Notes under the pieces: generated by a model
What the model was told of the DNA's origin: nothing
Databases searched by the model: none
The model's input: only the letters and a program-made list of their open reading frames with translations
Source of the DNA: Marinobacter sp. F4206
Lineage (GTDB): Bacteria > Pseudomonadota > Gammaproteobacteria > Pseudomonadales > Oleiphilaceae
Direction: 5' to 3'
Length of the DNA stretch: 64,000 nt
Assembly (NCBI RefSeq): GCF_019392195.1
Contig: NZ_JAHXKI010000002.1
Span: 806,001-870,000, forward strand
Shown here: piece by piece, positions 29,547-39,247 of the stretch
Layout: every line of letters begins with the position of its first letter
Numbering within the stretch: the first letter of the stretch is position 1
Translations under genes and position numbers: made by a program

Positions 29547-30890
29547 GACCGTCTCTTTCTCAGCCTCTTCAATGGTTTCTTCAACCGTCCTGCCCGCTTT
29601 CAGAAGTTCCGCAAAGGATGTTGAGAGTCGTTCCTCGGTTCCGTGCAGTAGATCGAACGGCAGGTAAACCGGCAGCCGGTCGACCACACGGTCTTCATCA
29701 CGACGGACAACCTTCAACACGTCAGCAAGGGATATCCCGTCCAGGCTTCGGCCCGGCACCAGCTGGTCTCCCTGACGTCCGGCCAGCGACAGCAACCCGG
29801 CACGGATCAGCTTGTCGCTCACGCCCCGGGTAACCTCACCGGGCACCCGCAACCGGTGCTCAAGCACTTCCTGCTGCGGGGCTCTCTCACCGTCACTGAA
29901 CGGTTTAGCCACCATCCACATCAATGCCAGGGCCACCTTTTCCTGTAGCTCCGGCGCTAACTGGACCTTCTCCCGCTTGGCCACCGAACCGGGGTTCTGT
30001 AGGTAGAACGCCAGACTGGCGCCAAGGAGCAGGATCATCCAGTTCAGGTAGGTCCAGATCAGCAGAATGATCCCGATGGCAAAGCTGGAGTAGATGGCCG
30101 CATATTTGGCGGAGCCGGCCACAAACGAGGCAAACAGCATTCCGCCGGCCTGCCAGGACACGCCCGCGACCAAGCCGCCGATAAAGGCATAGCGAAGCTT
30201 CACCCGGGTGTTGGGCATAAAGATGTAGACGAAGGTGAAGGCGCCCACTACCAGGAAAAAGGGCGTGAACCGGCTGATCACCAGGATAAGCGAACCAAAG
30301 GGCTCGATATCCATCAGCGCCTGAACATAGGTAGAGGAGAAGATGGTGGCACTGGCACCAATGGCGGAGACCATCAACAGGGGGCCTACCATGATGACGC
30401 TCAGGTAATTACTGAAGCGCTGGGCCATGGAGCGCATGTCCGGCACCCGCCAGATCATGTTGAAGGAGCGCTCGATCTTCTGAAGCAGCGAGATCACCGT
30501 GTACACCAGCAGCGCCAGCCCCACCGAGCCCAGCACGCCAACTTTCATGTTGTCGACGAAACCCAATATCTTTTCCGCCAGTTCGATGCCCTGCGGGCCC
30601 ATCGGCTCAAAGAACTGGAACAGAAACGGCTCCATCCGTTGGTGTACCCCCAGGGCCTTTAGCACCGAGAAACTCAGGGCCAACAGGGGAACGATGCTGA
30701 GCAGCGTGGTGTAGACCAGACTCATGGCGTGCAGGGTCAGCTGCCCACTCACGACATCCCGGACCAGGGCATAGGCCGAGCGCCCTACCTTGTAGAGCCA
30801 GGTCCACGGCCAGCTTTGTGGCGGATTCGGGTTTGCCAGGATCCAGTCTTCCGCCGACTGAAGCCGTTCTCGAAATTGGAATGAAGCCAC
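29529..30890 (-). CDS. YihY/BrkB family inner-membrane protein
   Basis: The 453-residue protein has about six membrane helices in residues 45-310 with family motifs MSLVYTTLLSIVPLLALSFS, YTVISLLQKIERSFNMIWRV and YLNWMILLLGASLAFYLQNP. A cytoplasmic C-terminal extension of about 140 residues resembles a winged-helix region (LLSLAGRQGDQLVPGRSL). Older records call this family ribonuclease BN; that assignment is wrong for RNase BN activity, and the transport substrate, if any, is unknown. Confidence 0.88.
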   Translation of the reverse strand: MASFQFRERLQSAEDWILANPNPPQSWPWTWLYKVGRSAYALVRDVVSGQLTLHAMSLVYTTLLSIVPLLALSFSVLKALGVHQRMEPFLFQFFEPMGPQGIELAEKILGFVDNMKVGVLGSVGLALLVYTVISLLQKIERSFNMIWRVPDMRSMAQRFSNYLSVIMVGPLLMVSAIGASATIFSSTYVQALMDIEPFGSLILVISRFTPFFLVVGAFTFVYIFMPNTRVKLRYAFIGGLVAGVSWQAGGMLFASFVAGSAKYAAIYSSFAIGIILLIWTYLNWMILLLGASLAFYLQNPGSVAKREKVQLAPELQEKVALALMWMVAKPFSDGERAPQQEVLEHRLRVPGEVTRGVSDKLIRAGLLSLAGRQGDQLVPGRSLDGISLADVLKVVRRDEDRVVDRLPVYLPFDLLHGTEERLSTSFAELLKAGRTVEETIEEAEKETVSHSHS

Positions 30891-31089
30891 TGAACACCCT
30901 GCTATGGAAAAGTTTTATACAGATTATCAGGCAGATACCCGACACAACAGAGTATGGTCGATTCCCAACTTTTTGCGACCAAAAAACTTTTAACTATAAC
31001 CATATCAATTTTAATCACTTCCAATCATAAAGGCTCTTCTGTACAACGACGCGCACACGTGACTGTAGTATACGAACGGGTGTTCACTT

Positions 31090-32337
31090 ATGCGTCTGAA
31101 ACTTGCACTGGCCGCGATCACGGCCCTCGTCCCGGCCTCTGCGCTGGCAACCAACGGGTATTTCAGCCATGGATACGGCACCATTAATAAAGGCATGGCC
31201 GGCGCCGGAAGCGCCCTGTCCCAGGACAGCATCGCCGCCGCCACCAACCCAGCGGGCATGGCCTTCATTGGCACCCGGATTGACGGTGGTGTTGAGGTGT
31301 TTTCGCCAAAACGGAAGTACTCGGTAGACGGCAATCCGGCCCAGAACGACATGTTCCCCCTGACCCCGGGTACCTACGAAAGCAGCCGCGATGCATTTGC
31401 CATTCCCCATTTCGGCTTCAACCGGTCGCTGTCTGATAACACAGCGTTCGGCGTCTCGGTGTTCGCCAACGGCGGCATGAATACCGACTATCCGGGCGGC
31501 AATGGTGGTCCTTTCTACGCTGGCCGTACCGGCGTCAACCTCGAGCAACTGTTCATTGCCCCAACCTGGTCGTGGGAGTTTTCCGATAATCAGGCGATCG
31601 GTATTTCACCGGTGTTCGCGTATCAGCGCTTCGAGGCAGAAGGCCTCCAGGGCTTTGCCGCCTTCTCCTCTGACGGCGGCGCGGTATCGAATCAGGGTAC
31701 CGACGATGCCTGGGGTTACGGTTACCAGATCGGCTGGCAGGGCGAAATCACCGACACCCTCCGGGGTGGGATAAGCTGGCGCAACATCCTGAAGATGGAC
31801 GAGTTCGACAAATACCGCGGCCTGTTCGCCGAACAGGGGGACTTCGACATTCCGCAGATGTTTAACGCCGGCATTGCCTGGTCAGGCATTCCGGATCACT
31901 GGTTCCTGCTGGACGTTCAGCACATCCGCTACAGCGAGATCAACAGTGTCGGCAACCCGCTCCTGCCCAACCTGATGACTGCGCCCCTCGGGGCGGATCA
32001 GGGTGCCGGTTTCGGCTGGGATGACATGACCATCGTCAAGCTTGGCTGGCAGTGGCAGCAAACCCCCAGTCACGCCTGGCGCGCTGGTGTGAGTTATGGT
32101 GAAAACCCGATCTCCGATGAGGACGTGCTTCTGAACATCCTCGCGCCGGGGATTCAGGAATGGCATTTCACCGGCGGCTTCACCCATAACGTCACCAGCA
32201 ACCTGGAACTGTCTGGCATGGCCTTCTTCTCACCCAAAAACAAGGTGACAGGGCCGAACCCACTGGCAGCCAACCAGACCATCACCCTCGAAATGCACCA
32301 GCTTGGCGCCTCTGCGAGCGTGGGCTGGACCTTCTGA
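31090..32337 (+). CDS. FadL/OmpP1-family outer-membrane transport protein
   Basis: The 415-residue protein begins with a signal peptide (to ALA at about residue 20). The mature N terminus, TNGYFSHGYGTINKGMAGAGSAL, is the FadL hatch, followed by AAATNPAGMAF. It ends in a C-terminal phenylalanine (ASVGWTF) typical of beta barrels. FadL relatives pass long-chain fatty acids, alkanes or aromatics through the outer membrane; in a Marinobacter-like organism a hydrocarbon or lipid substrate is a reasonable guess. The ribosome site is weak. The AT-rich 200 bp upstream should hold its promoter. Confidence 0.88.
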   Translation: MRLKLALAAITALVPASALATNGYFSHGYGTINKGMAGAGSALSQDSIAAATNPAGMAFIGTRIDGGVEVFSPKRKYSVDGNPAQNDMFPLTPGTYESSRDAFAIPHFGFNRSLSDNTAFGVSVFANGGMNTDYPGGNGGPFYAGRTGVNLEQLFIAPTWSWEFSDNQAIGISPVFAYQRFEAEGLQGFAAFSSDGGAVSNQGTDDAWGYGYQIGWQGEITDTLRGGISWRNILKMDEFDKYRGLFAEQGDFDIPQMFNAGIAWSGIPDHWFLLDVQHIRYSEINSVGNPLLPNLMTAPLGADQGAGFGWDDMTIVKLGWQWQQTPSHAWRAGVSYGENPISDEDVLLNILAPGIQEWHFTGGFTHNVTSNLELSGMAFFSPKNKVTGPNPLAANQTITLEMHQLGASASVGWTF

Positions 32338-32357
32338 TAGGGTAATAAGCTCCCGAC

Positions 32358-32389
32358 AAAAAGCCCCGGCCAAACCCGGGGCTTTTTTA
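32358..32389. terminator. Rho-independent terminator shared by convergent genes
   Basis: AGCCCCGG (32362-32369) pairs with CCGGGGCT (32376-32383), flanked by A5 on one side and T6 on the other, so it works in both directions. Confidence 0.88.
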
Positions 32390-32398
32390 TCACGGTAC

Positions 32399-33334
32399 TC
32401 AGGCGACCGACGCAAGATTCCGCGCCGTAATATCCACAATGCGTTGCCGGGCCTCGCGACTTGCCCAGGCCGAGTGTGGTGTGATGATCAGGTTCGGAAT
32501 GTCGTTCGCCAGAAGCGGGTTACCGTTGCGCGGCGGCTCCTCGGTCAGCACGTCAAAGCCGGCGCCGCCAATCTCTCCGGCCCGAAGTGCATCCGCCAGC
32601 GCCTGCTCATTCACCAGCCCCCCGCGACTGGTGTTGATCAACAGTGCGTCGTTTTTCATCATCTTCAGCTCCCGCGCCCCAATCAGGTCCCGGGTCTCGT
32701 CGGTGAGCAGGCAATGCAGTGACAGCACATCCGCCTGCGGCAGGAGCTCGTCCAGAGGCAGCCGCGGGTAACCATCCACCTCGCCGGCTGACTGTCCGGG
32801 CCGTGCGCCCAGCAGAATTTTCATGCCGAAGGCCTCGGCGCGCTCGATCACGCCCTGCCCCAGATCGCCATACCCCACCACGCCCAGGGTGCGCCCTTCC
32901 AGCTCCAGGATCGGATGATCCATCAGGCAGAACATGTCGCTCTTGCCCCAGCGACCGGCTCGCAGGTCCCGGTCGTAATCCAGCAACCGGGTCGCCAGCG
33001 CCAAGATCAGCGCCATGGTGTGCTGGGCGACGGTGGACCGACCGTAATTGGTGACATTCAGCACACGAACGCCGTGCTCCTTCGCCGCTGCCTGGTCAAT
33101 GTTGTTCAGACCCGTGGCAACCACGGCGATGGTGTTGAGCTCCGGGCAGGCCTCGAAATGCTCCCGCGTCAGCACCACCTTGTTGACGATCACCGTATCA
33201 AAGCCGCGGATACGCTCGAGCACCTCACCCGGCGCGGTTTTGCCATGCTTCACCAGATCTCCGGTGATACGCTCAATCGGGGTAAGGTCGACATCACTGC
33301 CCAACGTGTTGGCATCAAGGAATACGGCTTTCAT
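32399..33334 (-). CDS. D-2-hydroxyacid dehydrogenase (hydroxypyruvate reductase-like)
   Basis: The 311-residue protein starts at ATG after CAGGAGA. The NAD(P) motif is VVGYGDLGQGV. The catalytic arginine lies in INTSRGGLV, the glutamate in DVLTEEPP and the histidine in ITPHSAWAS. The HSAW form is typical of glycerate dehydrogenase/hydroxypyruvate reductase. It would reduce hydroxypyruvate or glyoxylate, or act in reverse; the substrate is inferred only. Confidence 0.87.
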   Translation of the reverse strand: MKAVFLDANTLGSDVDLTPIERITGDLVKHGKTAPGEVLERIRGFDTVIVNKVVLTREHFEACPELNTIAVVATGLNNIDQAAAKEHGVRVLNVTNYGRSTVAQHTMALILALATRLLDYDRDLRAGRWGKSDMFCLMDHPILELEGRTLGVVGYGDLGQGVIERAEAFGMKILLGARPGQSAGEVDGYPRLPLDELLPQADVLSLHCLLTDETRDLIGARELKMMKNDALLINTSRGGLVNEQALADALRAGEIGGAGFDVLTEEPPRNGNPLLANDIPNLIITPHSAWASREARQRIVDITARNLASVA

Positions 33335-33409
33335 ACTTTTCTCCTGAATCAAGACAGGCAAAGATTAGGGTAGACTGAACCAAACGTCCAAATCGGGGAG
33401 AGCAAAACC

Positions 33410-34063
33410 ATGGAACACCAGTTCTGGCACGAACGCTGGGCCAAGAAGGAAATCGGCTTTCACGAGGGCACGGTCAACCAGTACCTGTATGACCACTGGC
33501 CGGAACTGGCCGGCAAAGCCACCAGTGCCGTCTTCGTTCCGCTCTGCGGCAAGGCCCACGACATGTGGTGGCTCCACGACCGCGGTCACCCGGTGATTGG
33601 CGTCGAGCTCAGCGACGTGGCCTGCAAGGACTTTTTCGAGGAAGGCGGCGAGAAAGCCAAGGTCCATCCGGGCGAACCCTTCACCACCTTCAAGCACGAC
33701 GACCTGCAACTCTGGTGCGGCGACTTCTTCCAGCTGGTGCCGGACGACCTCAAACACATCCGTCTGGTTTATGACCGCGCCGCACTGATCGCCCTGCCCC
33801 CGCACATGCGCAAAGGCTACGTCGAACACCTGACCGCAATCATCCCCGACGGCACCAAAATCCTGCTGATCACCCTCGATTACGACACTGAGATCAAGGG
33901 GCCTCCGTTCAACGTCAGCGACGACGAAGTCCGGGAACTCTATTCAGGGGACTACGAGATTGAGCACATCCTCACCAACACCCTGGCTAAGGACCATCCG
34001 TTCACCAAGCGCAAAGGCCTGGCTGGCGCCACCGAAAGCGTGTTTCGTCTGACCAAACGGTAA
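33410..34063 (+). CDS. tpm: Thiopurine S-methyltransferase family protein
   Basis: The 217-residue length matches bacterial TPMT. Motifs are WHERWAKKEIGFHEG at the N terminus, SAVFVPLCGKAHDMWWLHD (SAM motif I) and VGVELS-like VIGVELSDVAC. LVYDRAALIALPPHMR carries the conserved YDRAAL block. Bacterial Tpm methylates thiopurines and, in Pseudomonas, selenium and tellurium oxyanions, giving tellurite resistance. It is a single gene with GGGGAG upstream. Confidence 0.94.
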   Translation: MEHQFWHERWAKKEIGFHEGTVNQYLYDHWPELAGKATSAVFVPLCGKAHDMWWLHDRGHPVIGVELSDVACKDFFEEGGEKAKVHPGEPFTTFKHDDLQLWCGDFFQLVPDDLKHIRLVYDRAALIALPPHMRKGYVEHLTAIIPDGTKILLITLDYDTEIKGPPFNVSDDEVRELYSGDYEIEHILTNTLAKDHPFTKRKGLAGATESVFRLTKR

Positions 34064-34105
34064 CCTTCAAATCGCGTTACCGCATGTAGCGCGACCGGCG
34101 TGTGT

Positions 34106-34179
34106 GAGGGGACTTCCTGCAATGTCTTGTTTGTCTGAGCAAAAGCGAGTTTCAACAAGACATTGCAGGAAGTCCCCTC
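34106..34179. repeat. Long perfect hairpin, second intergenic repeat type
   Basis: Arms 34106-34131 and 34154-34179 are perfectly complementary over 26 bp. They enclose a 22-nt loop containing TGTCTGAGC and GCGAGTTTC. It differs in core from the twin-hairpin repeats and has no terminator T-run. The 375-bp gap between tpm and prkA (34064-34438) otherwise holds only the presumed prkA promoter, in which I recognise no clear operator. Confidence 0.85.
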
Positions 34180-34438
34180 GCGCGCTCCAGCCATCAAACT
34201 CCCGCCTGACGTAACACAATTTAATGAACCTTAACCACTTCCCCACTGTCCAATTTTTCGAGCGTGAACTAAGCTCAGATTAAGCAAGCCGCCGTAGCAG
34301 AGTGATCGCAGGGCAGCTTGCAAGTATCCATTCCTTCCACCCATAACTAAACAGACCGCCCAGACCGGCGGAACCGATGCAACGGGGACATTGCGTGAAC
34401 TAAGAGCCGACTATAAGAGAGCAAGCGAGGGGCTATCT

Positions 34439-36361
34439 ATGACTATCATGCAGCACTTTAAAGACAGGTATGAGAGTACCCAGGAAGAAGAATTCAGCCT
34501 GGAGGAATACCTGGAGATCTGCAAAAAGGACCCAACGGCCTACGCCACGGCCGCTGAGAGAATGCTAATTGCCATCGGCGAACCCGAACTCGTCGACACC
34601 TCTCGTGACCCCCGCTTGTCACGCATCTTCTCCAACAAGGTTATCAAGCGATACCCTGAATTTTCCGAGTTCTACGGCATGGAAGACGCCGTGGAAAATA
34701 TCGTGTCCTTCTTTCGCCATGCCGCCCAGGGCCTGGAAGAAAAGAAACAGATCCTGTACCTGCTCGGCCCGGTGGGCGGCGGCAAGTCCTCCCTCGCGGA
34801 AAAGCTCAAGTCTCTGATGCAGAAGGTGCCCTTTTATTCCATCAAGGGCTCGCCGGTGAACGAATCGCCACTCGGCCTGTTCGATCCATCGGAAGACGCC
34901 CAGATCCTCGAAGAGGAATACGGGATCCCGTCCCGGTACCTGACCTCCATCATGTCACCCTGGGCGGTCAAGCGCCTGCATGAGTTTGGCGGCGATATCA
35001 GCCAGTTCCGGGTGGTCAAGAAATACCCCTCGGTACTCGACCAGATCGGCGTATCGAAAACCGAGCCAGGGGACGACAACAACCAGGACATCTCCGCCCT
35101 GGTCGGCAAGGTCAACATCCGCATGCTGGAAGATTTCTCCCAGGATGATCCGGACGCCTACAGCTTCAGCGGCGGCCTGTGCAAGGCCAACCAGGGGCTT
35201 CTGGAATTCGTGGAAATGTTCAAGGCACCGATCAAGGTCCTGCACCCGTTGCTGACCGCGACCCAGGAAGGCAACTACAACACCACCGAAGGTATGGGTT
35301 CGGTGCCCTTCGATGGCGTAATCCTGGCCCACTCCAATGAATCCGAGTGGCAGACGTTCCGCAACAACAAGCACAACGAGGCCTTCCTTGACCGGGTGTA
35401 CATCGTCAAGGTGCCCTATTGTGTGCGGGTGACCGAAGAGATCGAAATCTACAAGAAGCTGCTGAAAAACAGTTCCCTGTCTGGCGCACCCTGCGCTCCC
35501 GACACACTGGACATGCTCGCGCAATTCACCGTGCTGTCGCGCATCAAGGAGCCGGAGAACTCCAGCATTTTCTCGAAGATGCGAGTCTACGACGGCCAGA
35601 ACATCAAGGACACCGACCCCAAGGCCAAGTCGATCCAGGAGTACCGCGATGCGGCCGGGGTGAATGAGGGCATGGACGGGCTGTCCACACGCTTCGCGTT
35701 CAAGATCCTGTCCAAGGTGTTCAACTTCGACACCGCAGAAGTGGCGGCCAACCCGGTCCACCTGCTGTATGTGATCGAGAAACAGATTGAGCAGGAGCAG
35801 TACCCGGCCGAGGTCCAGGAACGCTATCTGCGCTTCATCAAGGAATTCCTGGCGCCGCATTATGTCCAGTTCATTGGCAAGGAGATCCAGACCGCCTACC
35901 TCGAAAGCTACAGCGAGTACGGGCAGAACCTGTTTGACCGCTACGTCACCTACGCCGACTTCTGGATTCAGGACCAGGAATACCGCGACCCGGAAACCGG
36001 CGAGATCCTCGACCGCTCTTCCATTAATGACGAACTGGAGAAGATCGAGAAGCCCGCGGGCATCAGCAACCCGAAAGATTTCCGCAACGAAGTGGTCAAC
36101 TTCGTACTCCGGGCCCGGGCCAATAATCAGGGACGCAATCCGTCTTGGCTCAGCTATGAGAAGCTGCGCAGTGTGATCGAGAAGAAAATGTTCTCGAACA
36201 CCGAAGACCTGTTGCCGGTTATCTCGTTCAACCCGAAAGCCAGCCAGGAAGATCAGAAGAAGCACAAGCAGTTCGTCGAGCGCATGGTCGACCGAGGCTA
36301 CACGGAGAAACAGGTACGTCTGCTTGCAGAATGGTATCTGAGGGTTCGCAAGTCTCACTAA
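34439..36361 (+). CDS. prkA: PrkA-family serine protein kinase / AAA protein (YeaG)
   Basis: The 640-residue length matches YeaG. The N-terminal AAA module has Walker A GPVGGGKSS (near residue 108), DPDAYSFSGGLCKANQGLLEFVEMFKAPIKVLH in the central block and a C-terminal PrkA kinase-like domain (about 380-640). YeaG/PrkA has been shown to phosphorylate casein in vitro; with YeaH it acts in starvation responses such as nitrogen limitation. It is the first of prkA-yeaH-spoVR, whose conserved order supports a shared pathway. ATG follows a GAGG site; a 16-codon longer frame was rejected. Confidence 0.95.
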   Translation: MTIMQHFKDRYESTQEEEFSLEEYLEICKKDPTAYATAAERMLIAIGEPELVDTSRDPRLSRIFSNKVIKRYPEFSEFYGMEDAVENIVSFFRHAAQGLEEKKQILYLLGPVGGGKSSLAEKLKSLMQKVPFYSIKGSPVNESPLGLFDPSEDAQILEEEYGIPSRYLTSIMSPWAVKRLHEFGGDISQFRVVKKYPSVLDQIGVSKTEPGDDNNQDISALVGKVNIRMLEDFSQDDPDAYSFSGGLCKANQGLLEFVEMFKAPIKVLHPLLTATQEGNYNTTEGMGSVPFDGVILAHSNESEWQTFRNNKHNEAFLDRVYIVKVPYCVRVTEEIEIYKKLLKNSSLSGAPCAPDTLDMLAQFTVLSRIKEPENSSIFSKMRVYDGQNIKDTDPKAKSIQEYRDAAGVNEGMDGLSTRFAFKILSKVFNFDTAEVAANPVHLLYVIEKQIEQEQYPAEVQERYLRFIKEFLAPHYVQFIGKEIQTAYLESYSEYGQNLFDRYVTYADFWIQDQEYRDPETGEILDRSSINDELEKIEKPAGISNPKDFRNEVVNFVLRARANNQGRNPSWLSYEKLRSVIEKKMFSNTEDLLPVISFNPKASQEDQKKHKQFVERMVDRGYTEKQVRLLAEWYLRVRKSH

Positions 36362-36394
36362 GTCAGCGACCAAGTGCTGAACTGGAGTAACGTT

Positions 36395-37690
36395 ATGGGT
36401 ATGACCCACGTAGTCGACCGGCGACTGAACGGGAAAAACAAGAGCGCGGTGAACCGGGAACGGTTCCTGCGCCGCTACCGCCACCACATCAAGAAAGCGG
36501 TGGCGGACGCGGTGCAGCGGCGTTCCATTACCGACATCGAACGCGGCGAAAACGTCAGCATCCCGACCCGGGATATCGAGGAACCGATCTTCCATCATGG
36601 CCAGGGTGGTCGCCGGGAGGTGGTGCACCCGGGTAACCAGGAGTTCGTGGCCGGCGATACCATCCCGAAGCCGCCCGGAGGCGGTGGCGGAGGTCAGGGT
36701 CAGGGCAAGGCAAGTCCCGACGGCGAGGGCATGGATGAATTCGCATTCCAGATCACCCAGGAGGAATTTCTGGACTTCCTGTTTGACGACCTGGAACTGC
36801 CTAACCTGGCCCGCAAGAAGCTCAAGGACACCGATGCCTTCAAATACGTGCGATCCGGCTTCACCACCCAGGGGGTGCCGGCCAAGCTTGACGTGGTGCG
36901 TTCACTCCGTGGCGCCCACGCCCGCAGGCTTGGTCTTGGCGGGGCGCGCAAGAAGAAGATCCGGGAACTGGAAGAACAGCTGGCCGCCTTGAAGTCGGCT
37001 CCGGAAGATCTGGACCCGGCGTTCAGCCACGATGATCAGATACAGGTACTGGAAGAGGAAATCACCCGCCTGAAGGCGAACGTCCGACGCATCCCGTTTA
37101 TCGACGAGATCGACCTGCGCTACCGGCAGCACCTGAAGCATCCGCAGCCGGCAACCAGCGCGGTGATGTTCTGCCTGATGGACGTCTCCGGCTCCATGAC
37201 CCAGATGCATAAGGACATCGCCAAGCGCTTTTTCATTCTGCTCTACCTGTTTCTGAAGAAGAACTACAAGAAGATCGACGTGGTCTTCATTCGTCACCAC
37301 ACCAGCGCCAAGGAAGTGGATGAGGAAGAGTTCTTCTACTCGCGGGAAACCGGCGGCACCATCGTGTCGAGCGCGTTGAAGCTGATGAAGAAGATTGTCG
37401 AGTCCCGGTATCCGCCCTCCGAATGGAACATCTATGCCGCGCAGGCATCGGATGGGGACAACTGGAACGATGACTCACCGGTCTGCAGCAAGATACTGGC
37501 CGAGAGCATCCTGCCCCTGGTGCAGTATTACGCCTATATCGAGATTACGCCCCAGGATCACCAGATGCTCTGGTACGAGTACGAGAAGATCATGGAGCGT
37601 TTCCCCCAGAGCTTTGCCATGCAACAGATCGCCGACCCGGGGGAGATTTACCCGGTATTCCGCCACCTGTTCGAGAGGAAAGCCGCATGA
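36395..37690 (+). CDS. yeaH: YeaH-family protein with VWA-like domain (DUF444)
   Basis: The 431-residue protein starts at ATG after GGAG. A basic N terminus ([17 protein letters not shown]) and a glycine-rich linker ([13 protein letters not shown] near residue 95) lead to a coiled-coil segment. A VWA-like domain follows with the metal site DVSGSMTQ and later [11 protein letters not shown] and [12 protein letters not shown]444 is always linked to prkA and spoVR. Its molecular role is unknown; VWA plus a partner AAA protein suggests a MoxR/VWA-like remodelling pair. Confidence 0.94.
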   Translation: MGMTHVVDRRLNGKNKSAVNRERFLRRYRHHIKKAVADAVQRRSITDIERGENVSIPTRDIEEPIFHHGQGGRREVVHPGNQEFVAGDTIPKPPGGGGGGQGQGKASPDGEGMDEFAFQITQEEFLDFLFDDLELPNLARKKLKDTDAFKYVRSGFTTQGVPAKLDVVRSLRGAHARRLGLGGARKKKIRELEEQLAALKSAPEDLDPAFSHDDQIQVLEEEITRLKANVRRIPFIDEIDLRYRQHLKHPQPATSAVMFCLMDVSGSMTQMHKDIAKRFFILLYLFLKKNYKKIDVVFIRHHTSAKEVDEEEFFYSRETGGTIVSSALKLMKKIVESRYPPSEWNIYAAQASDGDNWNDDSPVCSKILAESILPLVQYYAYIEITPQDHQMLWYEYEKIMERFPQSFAMQQIADPGEIYPVFRHLFERKAA

Positions 37691-39246
37691 CCGATATGAT
37701 GGACCGTCCCGGCGTTCCGGAAAGCCCGCATGCCGGCGACCGACAGCCCATATCCACGAGTTCCGAGTGGACCTTCGATCTGATCAGACAATACGACGAC
37801 GAAATAGCCAAATGCGCGGCCGAGTTCGGCCTTGATACCTACCCGAATCAGATTGAGGTCATCAGTGCCGAACAGATGATGGATGCGTACAGTTCCGTGG
37901 GCATGCCGGTGGGCTATCACCACTGGTCCTTTGGCAAGCAGTTCCTGAGCACATCGAAAGGCTACCAGCGGGGCCAGATGGGTCTGGCCTATGAAATCGT
38001 CATCAATTCCGATCCCTGCATCGCCTACCTGATGGAGGAAAACACCCTGCCCATGCAGGCTCTGGTGATTGCCCACGCCTGCTATGGCCATAACTCCTTC
38101 TTCAAGGGCAACTACCTGTTCCGTACCTGGACCGATGCCAGCGCCATCATCGACTATCTGGTGTTTGCCCGACACTATGTGGCGGAATGCGAGGAGCGTT
38201 ACGGCGTGGATGCCGTGGAACAGATTCTCGATTCCTGCCATGCCCTGATGAATTACGGCGTTGACCGTTACAAGCGCCCTGCGCCTATTTCCGCGGTGGA
38301 AGAACAACGCCGGCAAGTGGAGCGCGAGGAGTACCAGCAGCGTCGGATCAATGACCTGTGGCGCACCATCCCCAGGCTCGACGACGACGAGGATCCGGTC
38401 AAACGCCAGATGCGTTTCCCAGAAGAGCCCCAGGAAAACATACTCTATTTCATCGAGAAGAACGCGCCGCTGCTGGAAACCTGGCAGCGTGAAATTGTCC
38501 GCATCGTGCGCAAGCTGGGACAGTATTTCTACCCGCAACGGCAGACCCAGGTGATGAACGAGGGCTGGGCAACGTTCTGGCACTACACGCTCACGCACAA
38601 AATGTACGAGAAAGGCCTGGTCAACGATGGCTTCATGCTGGAATTCCTGCAGAGCCATACCGCGGTGGTCTATCAGCCGCCGTTCAACAGCCCCTGGTAT
38701 TCAGGGCTGAATCCCTACACGCTGGGTTTCTCCATCTTCATGGATCTGCGGCGGATCTGCGAGAACCCCACCGATGAAGACCGCGAGTGGTTCCCGGACA
38801 TCGCCGGCTCCGACTGGCTGGAAACCTTGCATTTCGCCATGAAGAACTTCAAGGACGAGAGTTTCATCCAGCAGTTCCTGTCACCGAAAGTCATGCGGGA
38901 TCTGAAACTGTTCGCCATCCAGAACGACGACGAGGAAGACGTTTACCGGGTTACCGCCATTCACGATGACCCCGGTTACCGAATTCTGCGCGAGAAGCTG
39001 GCACGCCAGTACAACCTCAGTTACCGGGAACCCAATATCCAGGTCTGGAACGTGGACGTGCGCGGCGACCGCTCACTGACCCTCCGGCACATTCCCGTGG
39101 ACCGGGTGCCCCTGGGCGACGAGACGGATGAAGTGCTGCGTCACGTACACCGGTTGTGGGGCTTCGACGTGCATCTGGAAAGCGTCGATGAGGGCACCAT
39201 GGTTGAAGAGCACCATTGCCCAGCCCGGGAGTTTGAGGAGGACTGA
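37687..39246 (+). CDS. spoVR: SpoVR family protein (YcgB)
   Basis: The 519-residue protein starts at ATGA overlapping the yeaH stop, so it is translationally coupled. Motifs are [40 protein letters not shown] and [12 protein letters not shown], the last two zinc-protease-like but not proven catalytic. SpoVR is needed for spore cortex in Bacillus; in Gram-negatives it travels with prkA/yeaH and its biochemical function is unknown. Full length, no disruption. Confidence 0.95.
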   Translation: MTDMMDRPGVPESPHAGDRQPISTSSEWTFDLIRQYDDEIAKCAAEFGLDTYPNQIEVISAEQMMDAYSSVGMPVGYHHWSFGKQFLSTSKGYQRGQMGLAYEIVINSDPCIAYLMEENTLPMQALVIAHACYGHNSFFKGNYLFRTWTDASAIIDYLVFARHYVAECEERYGVDAVEQILDSCHALMNYGVDRYKRPAPISAVEEQRRQVEREEYQQRRINDLWRTIPRLDDDEDPVKRQMRFPEEPQENILYFIEKNAPLLETWQREIVRIVRKLGQYFYPQRQTQVMNEGWATFWHYTLTHKMYEKGLVNDGFMLEFLQSHTAVVYQPPFNSPWYSGLNPYTLGFSIFMDLRRICENPTDEDREWFPDIAGSDWLETLHFAMKNFKDESFIQQFLSPKVMRDLKLFAIQNDDEEDVYRVTAIHDDPGYRILREKLARQYNLSYREPNIQVWNVDVRGDRSLTLRHIPVDRVPLGDETDEVLRHVHRLWGFDVHLESVDEGTMVEEHHCPAREFEED

Positions 39247-39247
39247 C

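Noticed and set aside
34955..36628. A 557-codon open frame antisense to prkA and yeaH
   Set aside because: It mirrors the codon structure of two well-conserved genes, spans their junction and has no recognisable domain or ribosome site.
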